DNA from: JAAXHH01 sp965225915
Lineage (GTDB): Bacteria > JAAXHH01
NCBI GenBank assembly: GCA_965225915.1
Contig: OZ245326.1
Coordinates: 3,348,001 to 3,412,000, forward strand
Direction: 5' to 3'
DNA length: 64,000 nt
Below, one piece after another: positions 35,344-44,208 of this stretch (position 1 is its first letter; each line of letters begins with the position of its first letter). The notes under the pieces were generated by a model. That model was not told where the DNA came from. It ran no database searches and saw only the letters and a list, made by a program, of their open reading frames with translations. Made by a program: the position numbers and the translations under genes.

Positions 35344-36252
35344 TCAAAGGATCCCGCGGCCGAGCGCCGAAAGCAGCAGTTCCACGCCCAGTTCGGCCGT
35401 GGCGTTGCGCGTGTCGAGAATAGGGTTCAGTTCGACCAGGTCGATACCGAGCAACAGTCCGCAGTCGGACACCGTTTCCATGAGCAGGTGCGCCTCCCGG
35501 TAGCTCAGTCCTCCCTTGACCGGCGTACCCACGCCAGGTGCGATTGCCGGATCGCACACGTCGAGGTCGAAGGACACATGGATACCGGCCGTGCCATTTC
35601 CTGCCAGCCCTAGCGCTTTTTCGGCCACCCGGGCCATCCCCAGTTGATCCACATCCTTCATCGTGTAGACATGTATACCTGATTCGAGCACCTGGTCACG
35701 TTCGGCGGGATCGAGGTTTCGCACGCCCACGAGGACGGTTTTTTCCGCTTCGACAACGGAACCGGTTGGACCGAAGCCCGACAGTTCAGCCGGCTGTCCG
35801 CCCAGCAGTGCGGATAGGGCCATCCCGTGGACATTGCCGGTCGCACTGGTCCCGGGGTTATTCATGTCGCCGTGCGCGTCGACCCAGAGCAGGCCTATGC
35901 GCTCCCCGTCGTCGCGTGCGCGCGCGGCCGTGGCCACCACCGACCCGGCAGCCAGGCTGTGATCGCCGCCCAGCACCACGGGAACCGCTCCTTCTCGGTG
36001 TGAGGAGAGGGCCGTGTCGTAAAGCCTGCGGCAAACCCCTGCAATGTCTTCGACATACTTCTTGGAGGGATCGCCCGGAAGGCACGTTTCACGAATGGGT
36101 GCGGAGAGGTCGCCCGCGTCGGTCACATCGTGCCCAAGCGCGGCGATACGGTCACCGACGCCCGCGATGCGCATGGCGGAAGGTCCCATGTCCACGCCGC
36201 GGCGGCCCGCGCCGAGGTCGAGAGGCACTCCGATTATATGGATCGAATTCAT
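35344..36252 (-). CDS. rocF: arginase
   Basis: A 302-residue manganese enzyme that cleaves arginine to ornithine and urea. The metal ligands are in GGDHS (His98), VDAHGDMN (Asp125, His127, Asp129), and SFDLDVCDP (Asp229, Asp231). The N terminus IIGVPLDLGAGRRGVDMGP and the C-terminal ELNPILDTRNATAELGVEL are diagnostic of arginase rather than agmatinase. It is followed upstream by a cupin gene in the same direction. No ornithine aminotransferase or urease is adjacent. Confidence 0.93.
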   Translation of the reverse strand: MNSIHIIGVPLDLGAGRRGVDMGPSAMRIAGVGDRIAALGHDVTDAGDLSAPIRETCLPGDPSKKYVEDIAGVCRRLYDTALSSHREGAVPVVLGGDHSLAAGSVVATAARARDDGERIGLLWVDAHGDMNNPGTSATGNVHGMALSALLGGQPAELSGFGPTGSVVEAEKTVLVGVRNLDPAERDQVLESGIHVYTMKDVDQLGMARVAEKALGLAGNGTAGIHVSFDLDVCDPAIAPGVGTPVKGGLSYREAHLLMETVSDCGLLLGIDLVELNPILDTRNATAELGVELLLSALGRGIL

Positions 36253-36319
36253 CGGTTTATCTTCCTTGAATCACTGTGACGTCCGCGAAATAGCCGGACG
36301 ATCCGGTGGCAACGATGGA

Positions 36320-36748
36320 TCAGTCCCGTCTGGGCAGCGCACCCGGCGGCGCTATACGGCACCCCGGCAGGGTGCGCAGAAAGGCTTCGGGACCGGGGGG
36401 ACAGTAGATCGCGATGATGCGCATGGGTTCCCAGCCCGTATTGATGGTCTCGTGGTACATGTCGGCCGGAATGTGGCACATCATGCCGGGCCCGACCTTC
36501 CGGCGTATCTCCTGCCCATCCTCCTCCACCATCTGTTCGCCTTCCCCGGAAATGTAGTAGAGGATTTCCTCGACGCCCGGATGGTTGTGCCGCTCGTGTC
36601 CCTTGCCAGGGTCCAGTATCACAAGCCCCATGCTGATTCGTTCCGTCTCGGTCACACGGGGCTCGCTGAACCACTTTATGGTGCCCCAGTCGAACATCAT
36701 GGTCTCCACGTCGTCCGGTTCCACGAATCGAAGGCCTGGTTCGCTCAT
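36320..36748 (-). CDS. cupin domain protein
   Basis: A 142-residue single-domain cupin. Motif 1 is GHERHNHPGVEEILYYISG with the His/Glu metal ligands, and motif 2 is HIPADMYHETINTG. It probably binds a divalent metal. It may be an isomerase, a dioxygenase or a sensor. Located 67 nt upstream of arginase on the same strand. Confidence 0.8.
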   Translation of the reverse strand: MSEPGLRFVEPDDVETMMFDWGTIKWFSEPRVTETERISMGLVILDPGKGHERHNHPGVEEILYYISGEGEQMVEEDGQEIRRKVGPGMMCHIPADMYHETINTGWEPMRIIAIYCPPGPEAFLRTLPGCRIAPPGALPRRD

Positions 36749-36883
36749 GACTGCCTCCCTTTATCTGAATGGTCTAACGTCGTCTACCTGCAGTACTCTT
36801 TATAGCTACAGGTATACTTTTCAAGTTAACCGTGATCTCTAAGCACTGCTTGTCCTATTCCAAGGAGACAGACCACAGCCCCC

Positions 36884-37711
36884 TTAAATGGACAGTCCCT
36901 TGAAATGCTGGACCTGCTTCGTCAGGGCCCGTTCCACAGGTAGTCGCTCTATACTGGATGCCCCGAAGAATCCGACGACCCCGGTCGTGTTATTCAGCAC
37001 GTAGGCGGCGTCATCGGGCTCGGCAATGGGTCCGCCGTGGCACAGCACCAGGATGTCCTCCCGCACTGAAACGGCCGCATCGCGGAGTGCCTGCACCCGT
37101 TTGACCGCGTCCTGCAGCGTCATGGCCGTTTGCGCGCCGATTGAACCGCTGGTGGTCAGGCCCATGTGGGGCACGAGCACATCCGCCCCCGCTTCCGCCA
37201 TCTTCACGGCTTCTTCCTCGTTGAAGACATAAGGACAGGTCATCAGCCCCGCCTGGTGGGCTTCCGCGATCATCTCGACTTCCAGGTCGTAGCCCATGTG
37301 CGTTTCTTCCAGGTTCTGGCGGAACAGACCGTCTATGAGACCAACCGTGGGAAAGTTCTGGACGCCGGAGAAACCCTGGTCCTTGAGCTGGCGAACGAAC
37401 ACGCTCATGATGCGGAAGGGGTCCGTGCCGCATACACCCGCCAGCACAGGGGTGTCCTCCACGATGGTCAGGACTTCCTGGCCCATCTCCACCACTACCT
37501 GGTTGGCGTCACCGTAAGGCATCATGCCGGACAGGGAACCGCGCCCGGCCATGCGGTACCGCCCGGAGTTGTAGATGATGATGATATCGGCGCCGCCGGC
37601 CTCCGCGCACTTGGCGGAAAGACCCGTGCCGGCGCCGGTGCCGATGATGGGTTTTCCTTCGGATACCTGCGCCCGCAACCGCCGCAGGCATTCATCATAG
37701 GGTATAGCCAT
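36884..37711 (-). CDS. phosphoenolpyruvate hydrolase-like TIM-barrel protein
   Basis: A 275-residue protein of the PEP-hydrolase-like family. Signature segments are PIIGTGAGTGLSAKCAEAGG, IIIIYNSGRYRMAGRGSLSG, QNFPTVGLIDG and LCHGGPIAEP. The fold is a phosphoenolpyruvate-binding TIM barrel and the physiological reaction is poorly known. It is divergent from the 797-residue gene and has a promoter overlapped by a 19-bp palindrome, so it looks inducible. Confidence 0.88.
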   Translation of the reverse strand: MAIPYDECLRRLRAQVSEGKPIIGTGAGTGLSAKCAEAGGADIIIIYNSGRYRMAGRGSLSGMMPYGDANQVVVEMGQEVLTIVEDTPVLAGVCGTDPFRIMSVFVRQLKDQGFSGVQNFPTVGLIDGLFRQNLEETHMGYDLEVEMIAEAHQAGLMTCPYVFNEEEAVKMAEAGADVLVPHMGLTTSGSIGAQTAMTLQDAVKRVQALRDAAVSVREDILVLCHGGPIAEPDDAAYVLNNTTGVVGFFGASSIERLPVERALTKQVQHFKGLSI

Positions 37712-37759
37712 GGATTTGCTCCGGGAATAGGCCTGAGATCAACGCGTTAGCCAGATTTG

Positions 37760-37786
37760 ACTGCGTATTTGTACCCGTAACGCAGT
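37760..37786. repeat. 7-bp inverted repeat in the divergent intergenic region
   Basis: ACTGCGT (37760-37766) and ACGCAGT (37780-37786) are exact reverse complements separated by 13 nt. It lies just downstream of the expected start of the PEP-hydrolase-like transcript. It could be a second operator or a leader hairpin. Confidence 0.45.
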
Positions 37787-37794
37787 ATGATCCG

Positions 37795-37823
37795 AGTATA
37801 GGAAGACGTTGACGCAGCGTCAA
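37795..37823 (-). promoter_or_regulatory. promoter of the PEP-hydrolase-like gene
   Basis: On the minus strand, TTGACG (37823-37818), a 17-bp spacer and TATACT (37800-37795), each matching five of six consensus bases. The -35 box lies within a perfect palindrome, typical of repressor control. The start codon is about 85 bp downstream. Confidence 0.65.
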
Positions 37824-37825
37824 CG
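37807..37825. promoter_or_regulatory. operator candidate: 19-bp perfect palindrome
   Basis: CGTTGACGC-A-GCGTCAACG is a perfect inverted repeat with a one-base centre. It covers the -35 box and part of the spacer of the minus-strand promoter and lies 37 bp upstream of the plus-strand -35 box. Shape and place fit a dimeric LacI- or GntR-type regulator. No such regulator gene is in the window. Confidence 0.6.
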
Positions 37826-37861
37826 AAATTGGGGGAATGGGAGGATGGACCGGCAATATGT

Positions 37862-37890
37862 TTGAATCGGTTCCGACCACACTGTATTAT
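37862..37890 (+). promoter_or_regulatory. promoter of the 797-residue protein gene
   Basis: TTGAAT (37862-37867), a 17-bp spacer and TATTAT (37885-37890). The start codon follows at 37951. It is back to back with the PEP-hydrolase-like promoter. Confidence 0.55.
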
Positions 37891-37950
37891 GTCTGAATAT
37901 CGGCCCCAACTTTATCTGCATAGAACCACATCCTCGTCTGGAGCCAACCC

Positions 37951-40344
37951 ATGATCGGCAACGGACTCCTTCGCATCCAGCGAATGCGGCACGAGAAGGC
38001 TCACATACTTCGTTTTGACGTCCTTGATCCGAAGAACGGCTGGCGTACCGTTCTGTCCCACCGGGCTGAGAATAAGCACCGCCCCTGGGAGAAGGAGGAG
38101 GCGTCTTCGGTGGAAGACATGGAAGTCGCAAGCTCGGATGGTGTATCGACCGCGTTCTTCTCGGAGATCGCCCTGCATGATGCCGCCACGCTCGTCCGTC
38201 GTGGCGAGATCCCCGGCCACCAGATCGAGGAACGGATTTCGGTCGCAGAGGATAACCGGCTTCGCGTTGTGGTGCGCGACCGTCTCACCCAATCTGATGT
38301 CCAGCTTTCGCGACTGATGAACCACTACTACTTCATGCCCGACAACCGGGCCATGGGCTACGCTCTGCCCCTGGATTTCGCCTGGCTCCCGGGTTTGCAT
38401 GAAAACGAAGAGCACGTGGCCGGAGACTGGTTCTTCCGGTCGCCCTGCGCCATCGCCATGGCCCATGGCGTGTACGCGGCCATTGTTCCGGACCTGGATC
38501 AACTGAACGCACAACCGGACCTGCCCCATGCCCTCGATCTGAGAGCCTGGCATCACCCCGGAAGTGGTGAGACCTACGGCCTCCCCCGAATCTCTTACGG
38601 CATCTGCAGGTGGAGGCCCGACGGCCACGTGCTGACGGCCCGCGACGAAGCCGCCCCCATTCAGGAGACTGAAATCACCTACGCCTTCGACCTGATCATC
38701 GGGACTGCCGATGGCCCTGAGTCAATTGTAAGCCAGGTCACGGAGCTCCTGTGGGATAGGTATGGGGCCAGATACTTAAAGGACATCCGGCCCCAGGTCC
38801 TTCCCTTCGAGGAATACGGAAGGCGGTATACCTACAAACATGAACTAAAACTCTGGGCGAAACGCGTAACCCTTGGTGATCTGGAGGGTTATGGAATCGA
38901 TAATGTTTGGCGGAGAGGCGTCAACTACCACGCCTGGGAAAACGATTTCCAAGCTGGCTTCGGCATACTGCACTATGGGAGGAAATGGGCAGACAGTGAT
39001 CTCAAGGACATCGGCGAAGGCATCATCAATCTGCGACTTTCCTCTCCCAGGCGAGACGGCGCCTTTCCCTGTATATACAATGTAGATACAGCGTCCTGGG
39101 AGGGAGCCATGTACTGGACCGCCTGGCCGGCGCACCCGATAGACGGCTACGATCTGCAGTCTATGGGAGTAACGGCCTGGTGGATGCTCTACTGGTACGA
39201 GCAATTTCCCGATCTTGAACGCAGACCCGATATGCTGAACTGGATCATCGATTTCTGCCGGTTTCTGGTCGACGTCCAACTCCCGTCCGGCGCGATTCCA
39301 ACCTATTACAACAGGCAGCTCAGTCCCTCGCCCCAACTTAAAGAAGACGCCCCCACGGCCATTGGAGGCGCTGTGCTGGCAAAGACCGCCAGCATCATCG
39401 GCGATCCGGAAATGGAGCGCGCCGCTTTGAAGGCCGGCGAGTTCATGAAGAGGGAAATCGTTCCGCGGACCAGGTTCCAGGATTTCGAACTCTTCTATTC
39501 CTGCGCGCCGAGACCGCTGTACTGGGTCGACCCCCTCAACGGCATCCCGCCGGTCAATACCCTGGCCGTACAGTGGGCGACGGACCACTTCCTCGCCCTG
39601 TTCCGCTTGACGGAAGACCGGCAGTGGCTAAACCAGGGTGAATACTGCCTGGGACTGCTCTCGCTATTCCAGCAGGTGTGGGCGCCGAACCGATACGGGA
39701 AGGCCTGGCTCTTCGGCGGCTTCGGCGTGATGAACTGCGACGGGGAATGGAACGACGGCAGGCAGTCCCGCCTGGTGCCGTCGTATGCAGACTATTACCG
39801 TGCCACTGGCAAAATCGAATACCTTGAACGGGCCGTTGCTGCCAGCCGCGCTTCCTTCGCCGGCATGGACATGGAGGAAAACCACGCCAATGTAATCAAC
39901 GACTACCGTATCACTATGGCGGAGCAGATTTTCGTTGAAACCGGTATTGGCCTCTCGCCTGAGAGTCTTATGCACGGAGATCCCCGGGTACATTCCGGAG
40001 AGGGTGGAGGATGGACCGGCATCAACTGGGGACCGGGGGGCGGACTGAGCGCTACGGCCTACCTGGAGCGGTATTTCGGCAGTGTGTGGATCGACGGTCG
40101 GGCAAGAACCGCGGTCGCCATTGACGGCGCCACGGCAGAAGTTAAGGAATGGACAAACGGGCACATCGAATTGTCCGTAACCAACGCGCTACGACATCTG
40201 GCTTCACCGTATACTGAGCGTAGAACGATCCTGCTCAAATTCGGCAACCTGGCCGATGGCGCCTATGCGATCACACTGAACGGGCAGGACCTGGGCGAAC
40301 GGAAGCGTGAAAGACTGGAGCAGGGACTGGAAATAGAGATTTAG
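37951..40344 (+). CDS. putative glycoside hydrolase-like protein, 797 residues
   Basis: A large soluble protein without a clear signal peptide. It is rich in Trp and Tyr, with repeated alpha-helical segments in its C-terminal two thirds (for example MGVTAWWMLYWYEQFPDLE, PPVNTLAVQWATDHFLALF, LFGGFGVMNCDGEWND). These suggest an (alpha/alpha)6-barrel of the kind found in glycoside hydrolases and polysaccharide lyases, after a beta-rich N-terminal third. I do not recognise a named family and cannot point to catalytic residues. It is followed by a phytanoyl-CoA dioxygenase-like gene 67 nt downstream. Start and length are well supported by a promoter and the long open frame. Confidence 0.7.
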   Translation: MIGNGLLRIQRMRHEKAHILRFDVLDPKNGWRTVLSHRAENKHRPWEKEEASSVEDMEVASSDGVSTAFFSEIALHDAATLVRRGEIPGHQIEERISVAEDNRLRVVVRDRLTQSDVQLSRLMNHYYFMPDNRAMGYALPLDFAWLPGLHENEEHVAGDWFFRSPCAIAMAHGVYAAIVPDLDQLNAQPDLPHALDLRAWHHPGSGETYGLPRISYGICRWRPDGHVLTARDEAAPIQETEITYAFDLIIGTADGPESIVSQVTELLWDRYGARYLKDIRPQVLPFEEYGRRYTYKHELKLWAKRVTLGDLEGYGIDNVWRRGVNYHAWENDFQAGFGILHYGRKWADSDLKDIGEGIINLRLSSPRRDGAFPCIYNVDTASWEGAMYWTAWPAHPIDGYDLQSMGVTAWWMLYWYEQFPDLERRPDMLNWIIDFCRFLVDVQLPSGAIPTYYNRQLSPSPQLKEDAPTAIGGAVLAKTASIIGDPEMERAALKAGEFMKREIVPRTRFQDFELFYSCAPRPLYWVDPLNGIPPVNTLAVQWATDHFLALFRLTEDRQWLNQGEYCLGLLSLFQQVWAPNRYGKAWLFGGFGVMNCDGEWNDGRQSRLVPSYADYYRATGKIEYLERAVAASRASFAGMDMEENHANVINDYRITMAEQIFVETGIGLSPESLMHGDPRVHSGEGGGWTGINWGPGGGLSATAYLERYFGSVWIDGRARTAVAIDGATAEVKEWTNGHIELSVTNALRHLASPYTERRTILLKFGNLADGAYAITLNGQDLGERKRERLEQGLEIEI

Positions 40345-40411
40345 GGGATAGTTTGCTGTTGAAAGAAGATCGAGATATAAAGGATAGTTGATTACAGAAA
40401 GAGGACTGTCT

Positions 40412-41254
40412 GTGAAACTGTCGTCACCGCAACTCGAAGCATATCACCGGGAGGGATATGTTATCGTCGATTGTCCCTTTCCCGCTACGCTCACGGAAGA
40501 CTGTCTGCGAGCCGTGGATAAGGTGGCAGTCGATCCCGATTCGAACACCACAGACACCCGGCGCAATCACTACAGGTTGGCTCCGCAGATTCCCGGCTCC
40601 TACTGGTGCGCGCTCGACCATTCCCTGCCTTTCCTGCAGATCATTCTCCATCCGGAAATCCTCGAATTTGCCAGGGAACTGACCGGCGACGACGATGTCT
40701 ACCTTCGTAACGGGGGTATCAACGAACTGGCGCCTGGCAAATCCTTTTGGTGGCATCGCGACAGTGAGATGGCTTACACCGAGTTCATGCACTATTTCTC
40801 AGGCGCTTCGGTGGAGCACGGATGCCTGCGTGTCATTCCCGGTAGTCACGTCGGGTCCGTCGACGCGTTGAAGGAGCAAGCGGAGCGACGTAGACGTGAC
40901 CAGGGATATCCCGATGAATACTGGGTCGAAGGCCTTGTGGACGTGGAACTACCCGGTGAGATCCCGGTTGAGGTTCGGCCGGATCAACTCATTGTCCGTA
41001 GTTCGCGGATCTACCACGCGACCGGGCTCAACACCTCAAAGGATGGCAGGTTGATGAGTCACTGGCTGTTTCGCGACGGCGCCTGCGACGACCACCGGTT
41101 TCATTTCGAAGATGTGCTGACCGCGGACTTGATTGAGGCGCTTTCACCCGAACAGCGGGATGCGCTTTGGTTGGGAAGGGATTTCGAGATTGTCGAGATT
41201 TACCGTGAAGAAAGGGAGAGGGAGAAGGGGAAAGTTGTTTGGGGGGTTGTTTGA
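40412..41254 (+). CDS. phytanoyl-CoA dioxygenase (PhyH) family protein
   Basis: A 280-residue Fe(II)/2-oxoglutarate oxygenase. The iron triad is His115, Asp117 (WWHRDSEM) and His202 (RIYHATGLN), and Arg213 is a likely 2-oxoglutarate ligand. The GTG at 40412 has AGAGGA six bases upstream, so I preferred it to the TTG at 40388. The family hydroxylates diverse small molecules, and bacterial members are often in secondary or osmolyte metabolism. Its place after the putative glycan-active gene suggests a shared pathway. Confidence 0.88.
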   Translation: MKLSSPQLEAYHREGYVIVDCPFPATLTEDCLRAVDKVAVDPDSNTTDTRRNHYRLAPQIPGSYWCALDHSLPFLQIILHPEILEFARELTGDDDVYLRNGGINELAPGKSFWWHRDSEMAYTEFMHYFSGASVEHGCLRVIPGSHVGSVDALKEQAERRRRDQGYPDEYWVEGLVDVELPGEIPVEVRPDQLIVRSSRIYHATGLNTSKDGRLMSHWLFRDGACDDHRFHFEDVLTADLIEALSPEQRDALWLGRDFEIVEIYREEREREKGKVVWGVV

Positions 41255-41316
41255 ATGGGTTCCCGGAGTCTGGCTTAGAAGGCGTCTTCGCTCGACCCAT
41301 GTGAACCGAGGCGAGA

Positions 41317-42189
41317 TTAGAATGCATAGCGCACCGACGCCCTGAATCCCTGCCCTTTGAGAATCGCCTTGGTTTCGGCGAGGTCTATCTCCAGCGGTTC
41401 GCGTCTACCGTCTTTCCAGACGACCTGGCCGGTGGCCCTTCCAGTCTCCGCGATCCCCCAGTCCACGTATCGCCAGGCAAGATCAAGCGTGATATTGTCC
41501 GAAAGAGACGTAGCCACGCCCGCCGTTAGCATCACGGTGAGATCAACGTTTCGGCCGTCCGGAACGATGGTCTCCGTACTGGGAAACGTCATGCGGAAGT
41601 TACTGAAATCGATATAGTGCAACCCGGCGCCGCTCCCCGCGAACAGGCGAAAGGGACCGTACGCGGAAAGATCCATGTACGCGGCGACCATGCCGGACAT
41701 GGACCACAGATCCGCCGATACGGATTGGTCCGCGCTGGTCTGGACGAAGTTGGCGCGGCCTTCGTAGGCAAAACCCGGACGGTAAGCGATGGACGTTTCC
41801 AGGCGCAGTTTCGGCGCCGCAACGAAGCCGACGCCGATCTCGACTCCGGCCGCCGTTCCAAAGTCACCCGACGAGCTCAACCCGGTACCGTCGTTTCCCC
41901 TTCCGCAACCGTAGAGCGCTGCCGGAGAGGTACTTGAACAATCCCTGTCAGTGAACCGGGTTTTCGAGGACAGATCGAAGCCCACCCCCGCCCGAAGGTA
42001 GAAAGCGTTCCGGTGTTCGTTGAGACCGGATGCCGGCTGGGTGGGTTCGGTCTGGCGTGCAGGGATTCCTCCTGATCCTGAGATCACGGTCGCATGGGCA
42101 CCTGCCGGTTTGAGATACATGGCGGCCAGGACTGAAGCCAGGGTAATGGCTGTTCTGATTCCTAAATCTTTCCAACAGTATCTGGTCAT
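41317..42189 (-). CDS. outer-membrane beta-barrel protein
   Basis: A 290-residue protein with a signal peptide (hydrophobic stretch TAITLASVLAAMYL, cleavage near AGAHA). A series of amphipathic strands ends in an aromatic residue (C-terminal FRASVRYAF), the hallmark of OmpA/OmpW-like barrels. A Cys-containing loop (DCSSTSPAALYGCGRG) may form a disulfide. The function is unknown. ATAGGAAT just before the ATG is a fair ribosome site. Confidence 0.8.
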   Translation of the reverse strand: MTRYCWKDLGIRTAITLASVLAAMYLKPAGAHATVISGSGGIPARQTEPTQPASGLNEHRNAFYLRAGVGFDLSSKTRFTDRDCSSTSPAALYGCGRGNDGTGLSSSGDFGTAAGVEIGVGFVAAPKLRLETSIAYRPGFAYEGRANFVQTSADQSVSADLWSMSGMVAAYMDLSAYGPFRLFAGSGAGLHYIDFSNFRMTFPSTETIVPDGRNVDLTVMLTAGVATSLSDNITLDLAWRYVDWGIAETGRATGQVVWKDGRREPLEIDLAETKAILKGQGFRASVRYAF

Positions 42190-42421
42190 ATTCCTATCGG
42201 TCGATAGCCATTTCGTCGGAAGCGGTTGTGCTGTATGTGGGTATCACCAACCTGAACCACCCGGCCTTTACCCGGGCGGTCTCCCTCGTGCGTGCTATTC
42301 AAACTGTCCTGAGGAAGTCTCGCTTTCATACCGATGTACGTGCTCACGAAGGGCACGATTAATGTCGGTCTGGAAGGTTTATTTGAGTACTCGGTGAGGC
42401 TCTGCTCATTAAATCGGCGGG

Positions 42422-42934
42422 CTACAACTTACGATCGTTCCTGTTGGATCCGAGGACAAACCTTGCCCGCTCCCGCCGCAACATCTCGTAAGGGCTAACG
42501 CAGTGTAGATCGAGGTCGATACAGGCATTCGGAATCTTGATCTTCCGGGTAGTATCAGCGGGAACCTCGTGGGTGACCACAGTGCAATCCTGCGCCAACG
42601 CGTGAGCAACAAGCCAATAGTCAGCTATCTGGAGAAAAGCACCGACCGCCGCTGGGTCATAGCCGCTGCTGTTCGCCCACTTGCTGACGTGGTTCAGGGC
42701 AGGGACGATTGTAGCCTCCGGCCGCAAGAAAAACCGTTCGCCACGTTCTCTCGCCCAAGTTGAAAGCTCGTCATCGCCCGCGTGCAGTTCGTCACCAACT
42801 TTCTCTATGCTGGCAACTCTACCTGCTTCGTTCTGTTCAACCAGCCATTGCCAGAACGCCGGACAGAAATCGAAGCCGTAGTGCAGATTCTTGGCCTGAA
42901 TGAAAACGTTCGTATCGAGAAGGTAGGTAGTCAA
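42422..42934 (-). CDS. DUF4411 family protein, PIN-like toxin
   Basis: A 170-residue protein of the DUF4411 family, related to PIN-domain RNases. It has LLDTNVFIQAK with the first acidic residue Asp7, a central VGDELHAGDDELSTW, and IADYWLVAHALAQDCTVVTHE near the C terminus with further acidic residues. Its ATG overlaps the stop of the HTH/ImmA-IrrE gene by 4 nt (ATGA), the usual toxin-antitoxin coupling with the regulator first. The toxic RNase activity is inferred from family and context. Confidence 0.85.
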   Translation of the reverse strand: MTTYLLDTNVFIQAKNLHYGFDFCPAFWQWLVEQNEAGRVASIEKVGDELHAGDDELSTWARERGERFFLRPEATIVPALNHVSKWANSSGYDPAAVGAFLQIADYWLVAHALAQDCTVVTHEVPADTTRKIKIPNACIDLDLHCVSPYEMLRRERARFVLGSNRNDRKL

Positions 42935-44079
42935 TCGACTACCCCGACTTCCCGCCCAAGATTGCTGAAGGTCGAAGTCTTGGAAATACCGAGCATTCGG
43001 AAAGCGTCTCGATACAGGGTTTGACCTTCGATTGTGCTGACTACCAACGCACGGGCAAATCTCCTGCTCACACGGGCCGAGGTTGTTCGGTAGAAGTCAC
43101 CGCCTCCGCTGCGCCTATCAAAAACGTGGAGTCGCTCGACTTCCTCTCTCCAGGCTGTATCGAAGGTCGCACGATCCAGCCTGCCTACATCGAAAAGCCT
43201 TCGCAGGACCACAAGAGTACTCACCTTGAAGGTTCGTGCCAAGCGCGGCAAGGTGTCTGGCAGCGATTCCCCAGCGCGTAGGTTTGTGCGCAGAGCATCG
43301 AGTGGGACCAGGAATTCTGCCGCCACCGCGTTGCACCAGATCTCTTCACTACGTCCGTCCAAAGTTTCGACTCCAGCGTTCGATAACGCAGTGTCCCCAA
43401 GCCATATATGTGCAAGCTCGTGAGCGAGCGTGAATATCTGTGCTGCCTTGGTATCTGCGCCGTTGACGAAGATCAGAGGTGCAAGGGAATCGGAAAGACA
43501 GAAACCTCGAAACTCCGTCGGATCTAAGCGTCGGCGGTTGTTACTCGCCACGACCCCGCTGACCATCAAGAGTACGCCTGCACCATCAGCGTGCCGAATG
43601 AACAACCGCAACGCATCGGTCCAGGTCGAACAGTTACGACGTGCGGAGAGATCGAATCCGAGTATATCCTGCATCTCGCCTGCCGCGACCTCTGCCGGCG
43701 TATCGATTGTGGCGCTGCCTACGAAAGTGCGTTCCGGCTGGCCATCGACGCGGGCGAATTCCCGGTACCAACCTTGCCGGTCCTGGCACGTGTAGATCGT
43801 GTCCAGCAGATTCGGGCTTGGGCGAGAGACAGCCTCTCCCGCGAAGGTGCGGAAGTCGGGAATGGGTACCGGTTCGTCTGGTGGCTCGGAGAGGAACAGG
43901 TAGCCGACGGGCACGTGGACGGCCCGCGCAAACGCTTCCAACTGATTAAGTGTGGGTTGCGTCGCGCCGGATTCCCATTCCGATAGCTTCTTAAATCGAG
44001 TTACCAGATCCTCTTCAGACTTACCAGCCCGTTCTCGCGCCCAACGAAGAAGTTCGGGTTCGATAGGAACACGGATCAT
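42931..44079 (-). CDS. HTH (XRE) plus ImmA/IrrE metallopeptidase domain protein, antitoxin-type
   Basis: A 382-residue protein. The N-terminal 65 residues form an XRE-type helix-turn-helix (KSEEDLVTRFKKLSEWESGATQPTLNQLEAFARAV). A zinc peptidase domain follows with HELAH (His220-His224) and a downstream Glu in NAVAAEFLVP. Proteins of this layout precede DUF4411 genes and act as antitoxin-like partners. Cleavage-controlled derepression is known for ImmA relatives. The upstream region carries repeated ATATTTAG motifs that could be its operator. Confidence 0.87.
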   Translation of the reverse strand: MIRVPIEPELLRWARERAGKSEEDLVTRFKKLSEWESGATQPTLNQLEAFARAVHVPVGYLFLSEPPDEPVPIPDFRTFAGEAVSRPSPNLLDTIYTCQDRQGWYREFARVDGQPERTFVGSATIDTPAEVAAGEMQDILGFDLSARRNCSTWTDALRLFIRHADGAGVLLMVSGVVASNNRRRLDPTEFRGFCLSDSLAPLIFVNGADTKAAQIFTLAHELAHIWLGDTALSNAGVETLDGRSEEIWCNAVAAEFLVPLDALRTNLRAGESLPDTLPRLARTFKVSTLVVLRRLFDVGRLDRATFDTAWREEVERLHVFDRRSGGGDFYRTTSARVSRRFARALVVSTIEGQTLYRDAFRMLGISKTSTFSNLGREVGVVD

Positions 44080-44132
44080 GAGACTGCTCTTGTTTGTTTC
44101 TTCATTTTACAGAGACTTACTTTGCTGGCAGT

Positions 44133-44187
44133 ATATTTAGGCAGAATCGCGGCATCCGCCCCGCCGGTCATCAATATTTAGCCTAAA
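44133..44187. promoter_or_regulatory. operator candidate upstream of the HTH/ImmA gene
   Basis: ATATTTAG occurs at 44133-44140 and again at 44174-44181, 41 bp apart (about four helical turns). The second copy is part of a perfect palindrome TTTAG-C-CTAAA (44177-44187). The site lies 54-108 bp upstream of the HTH gene start, fitting autoregulation. Confidence 0.45.
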
Positions 44188-44208
44188 AGTTATCCTGCAT
44201 AATGGTGA

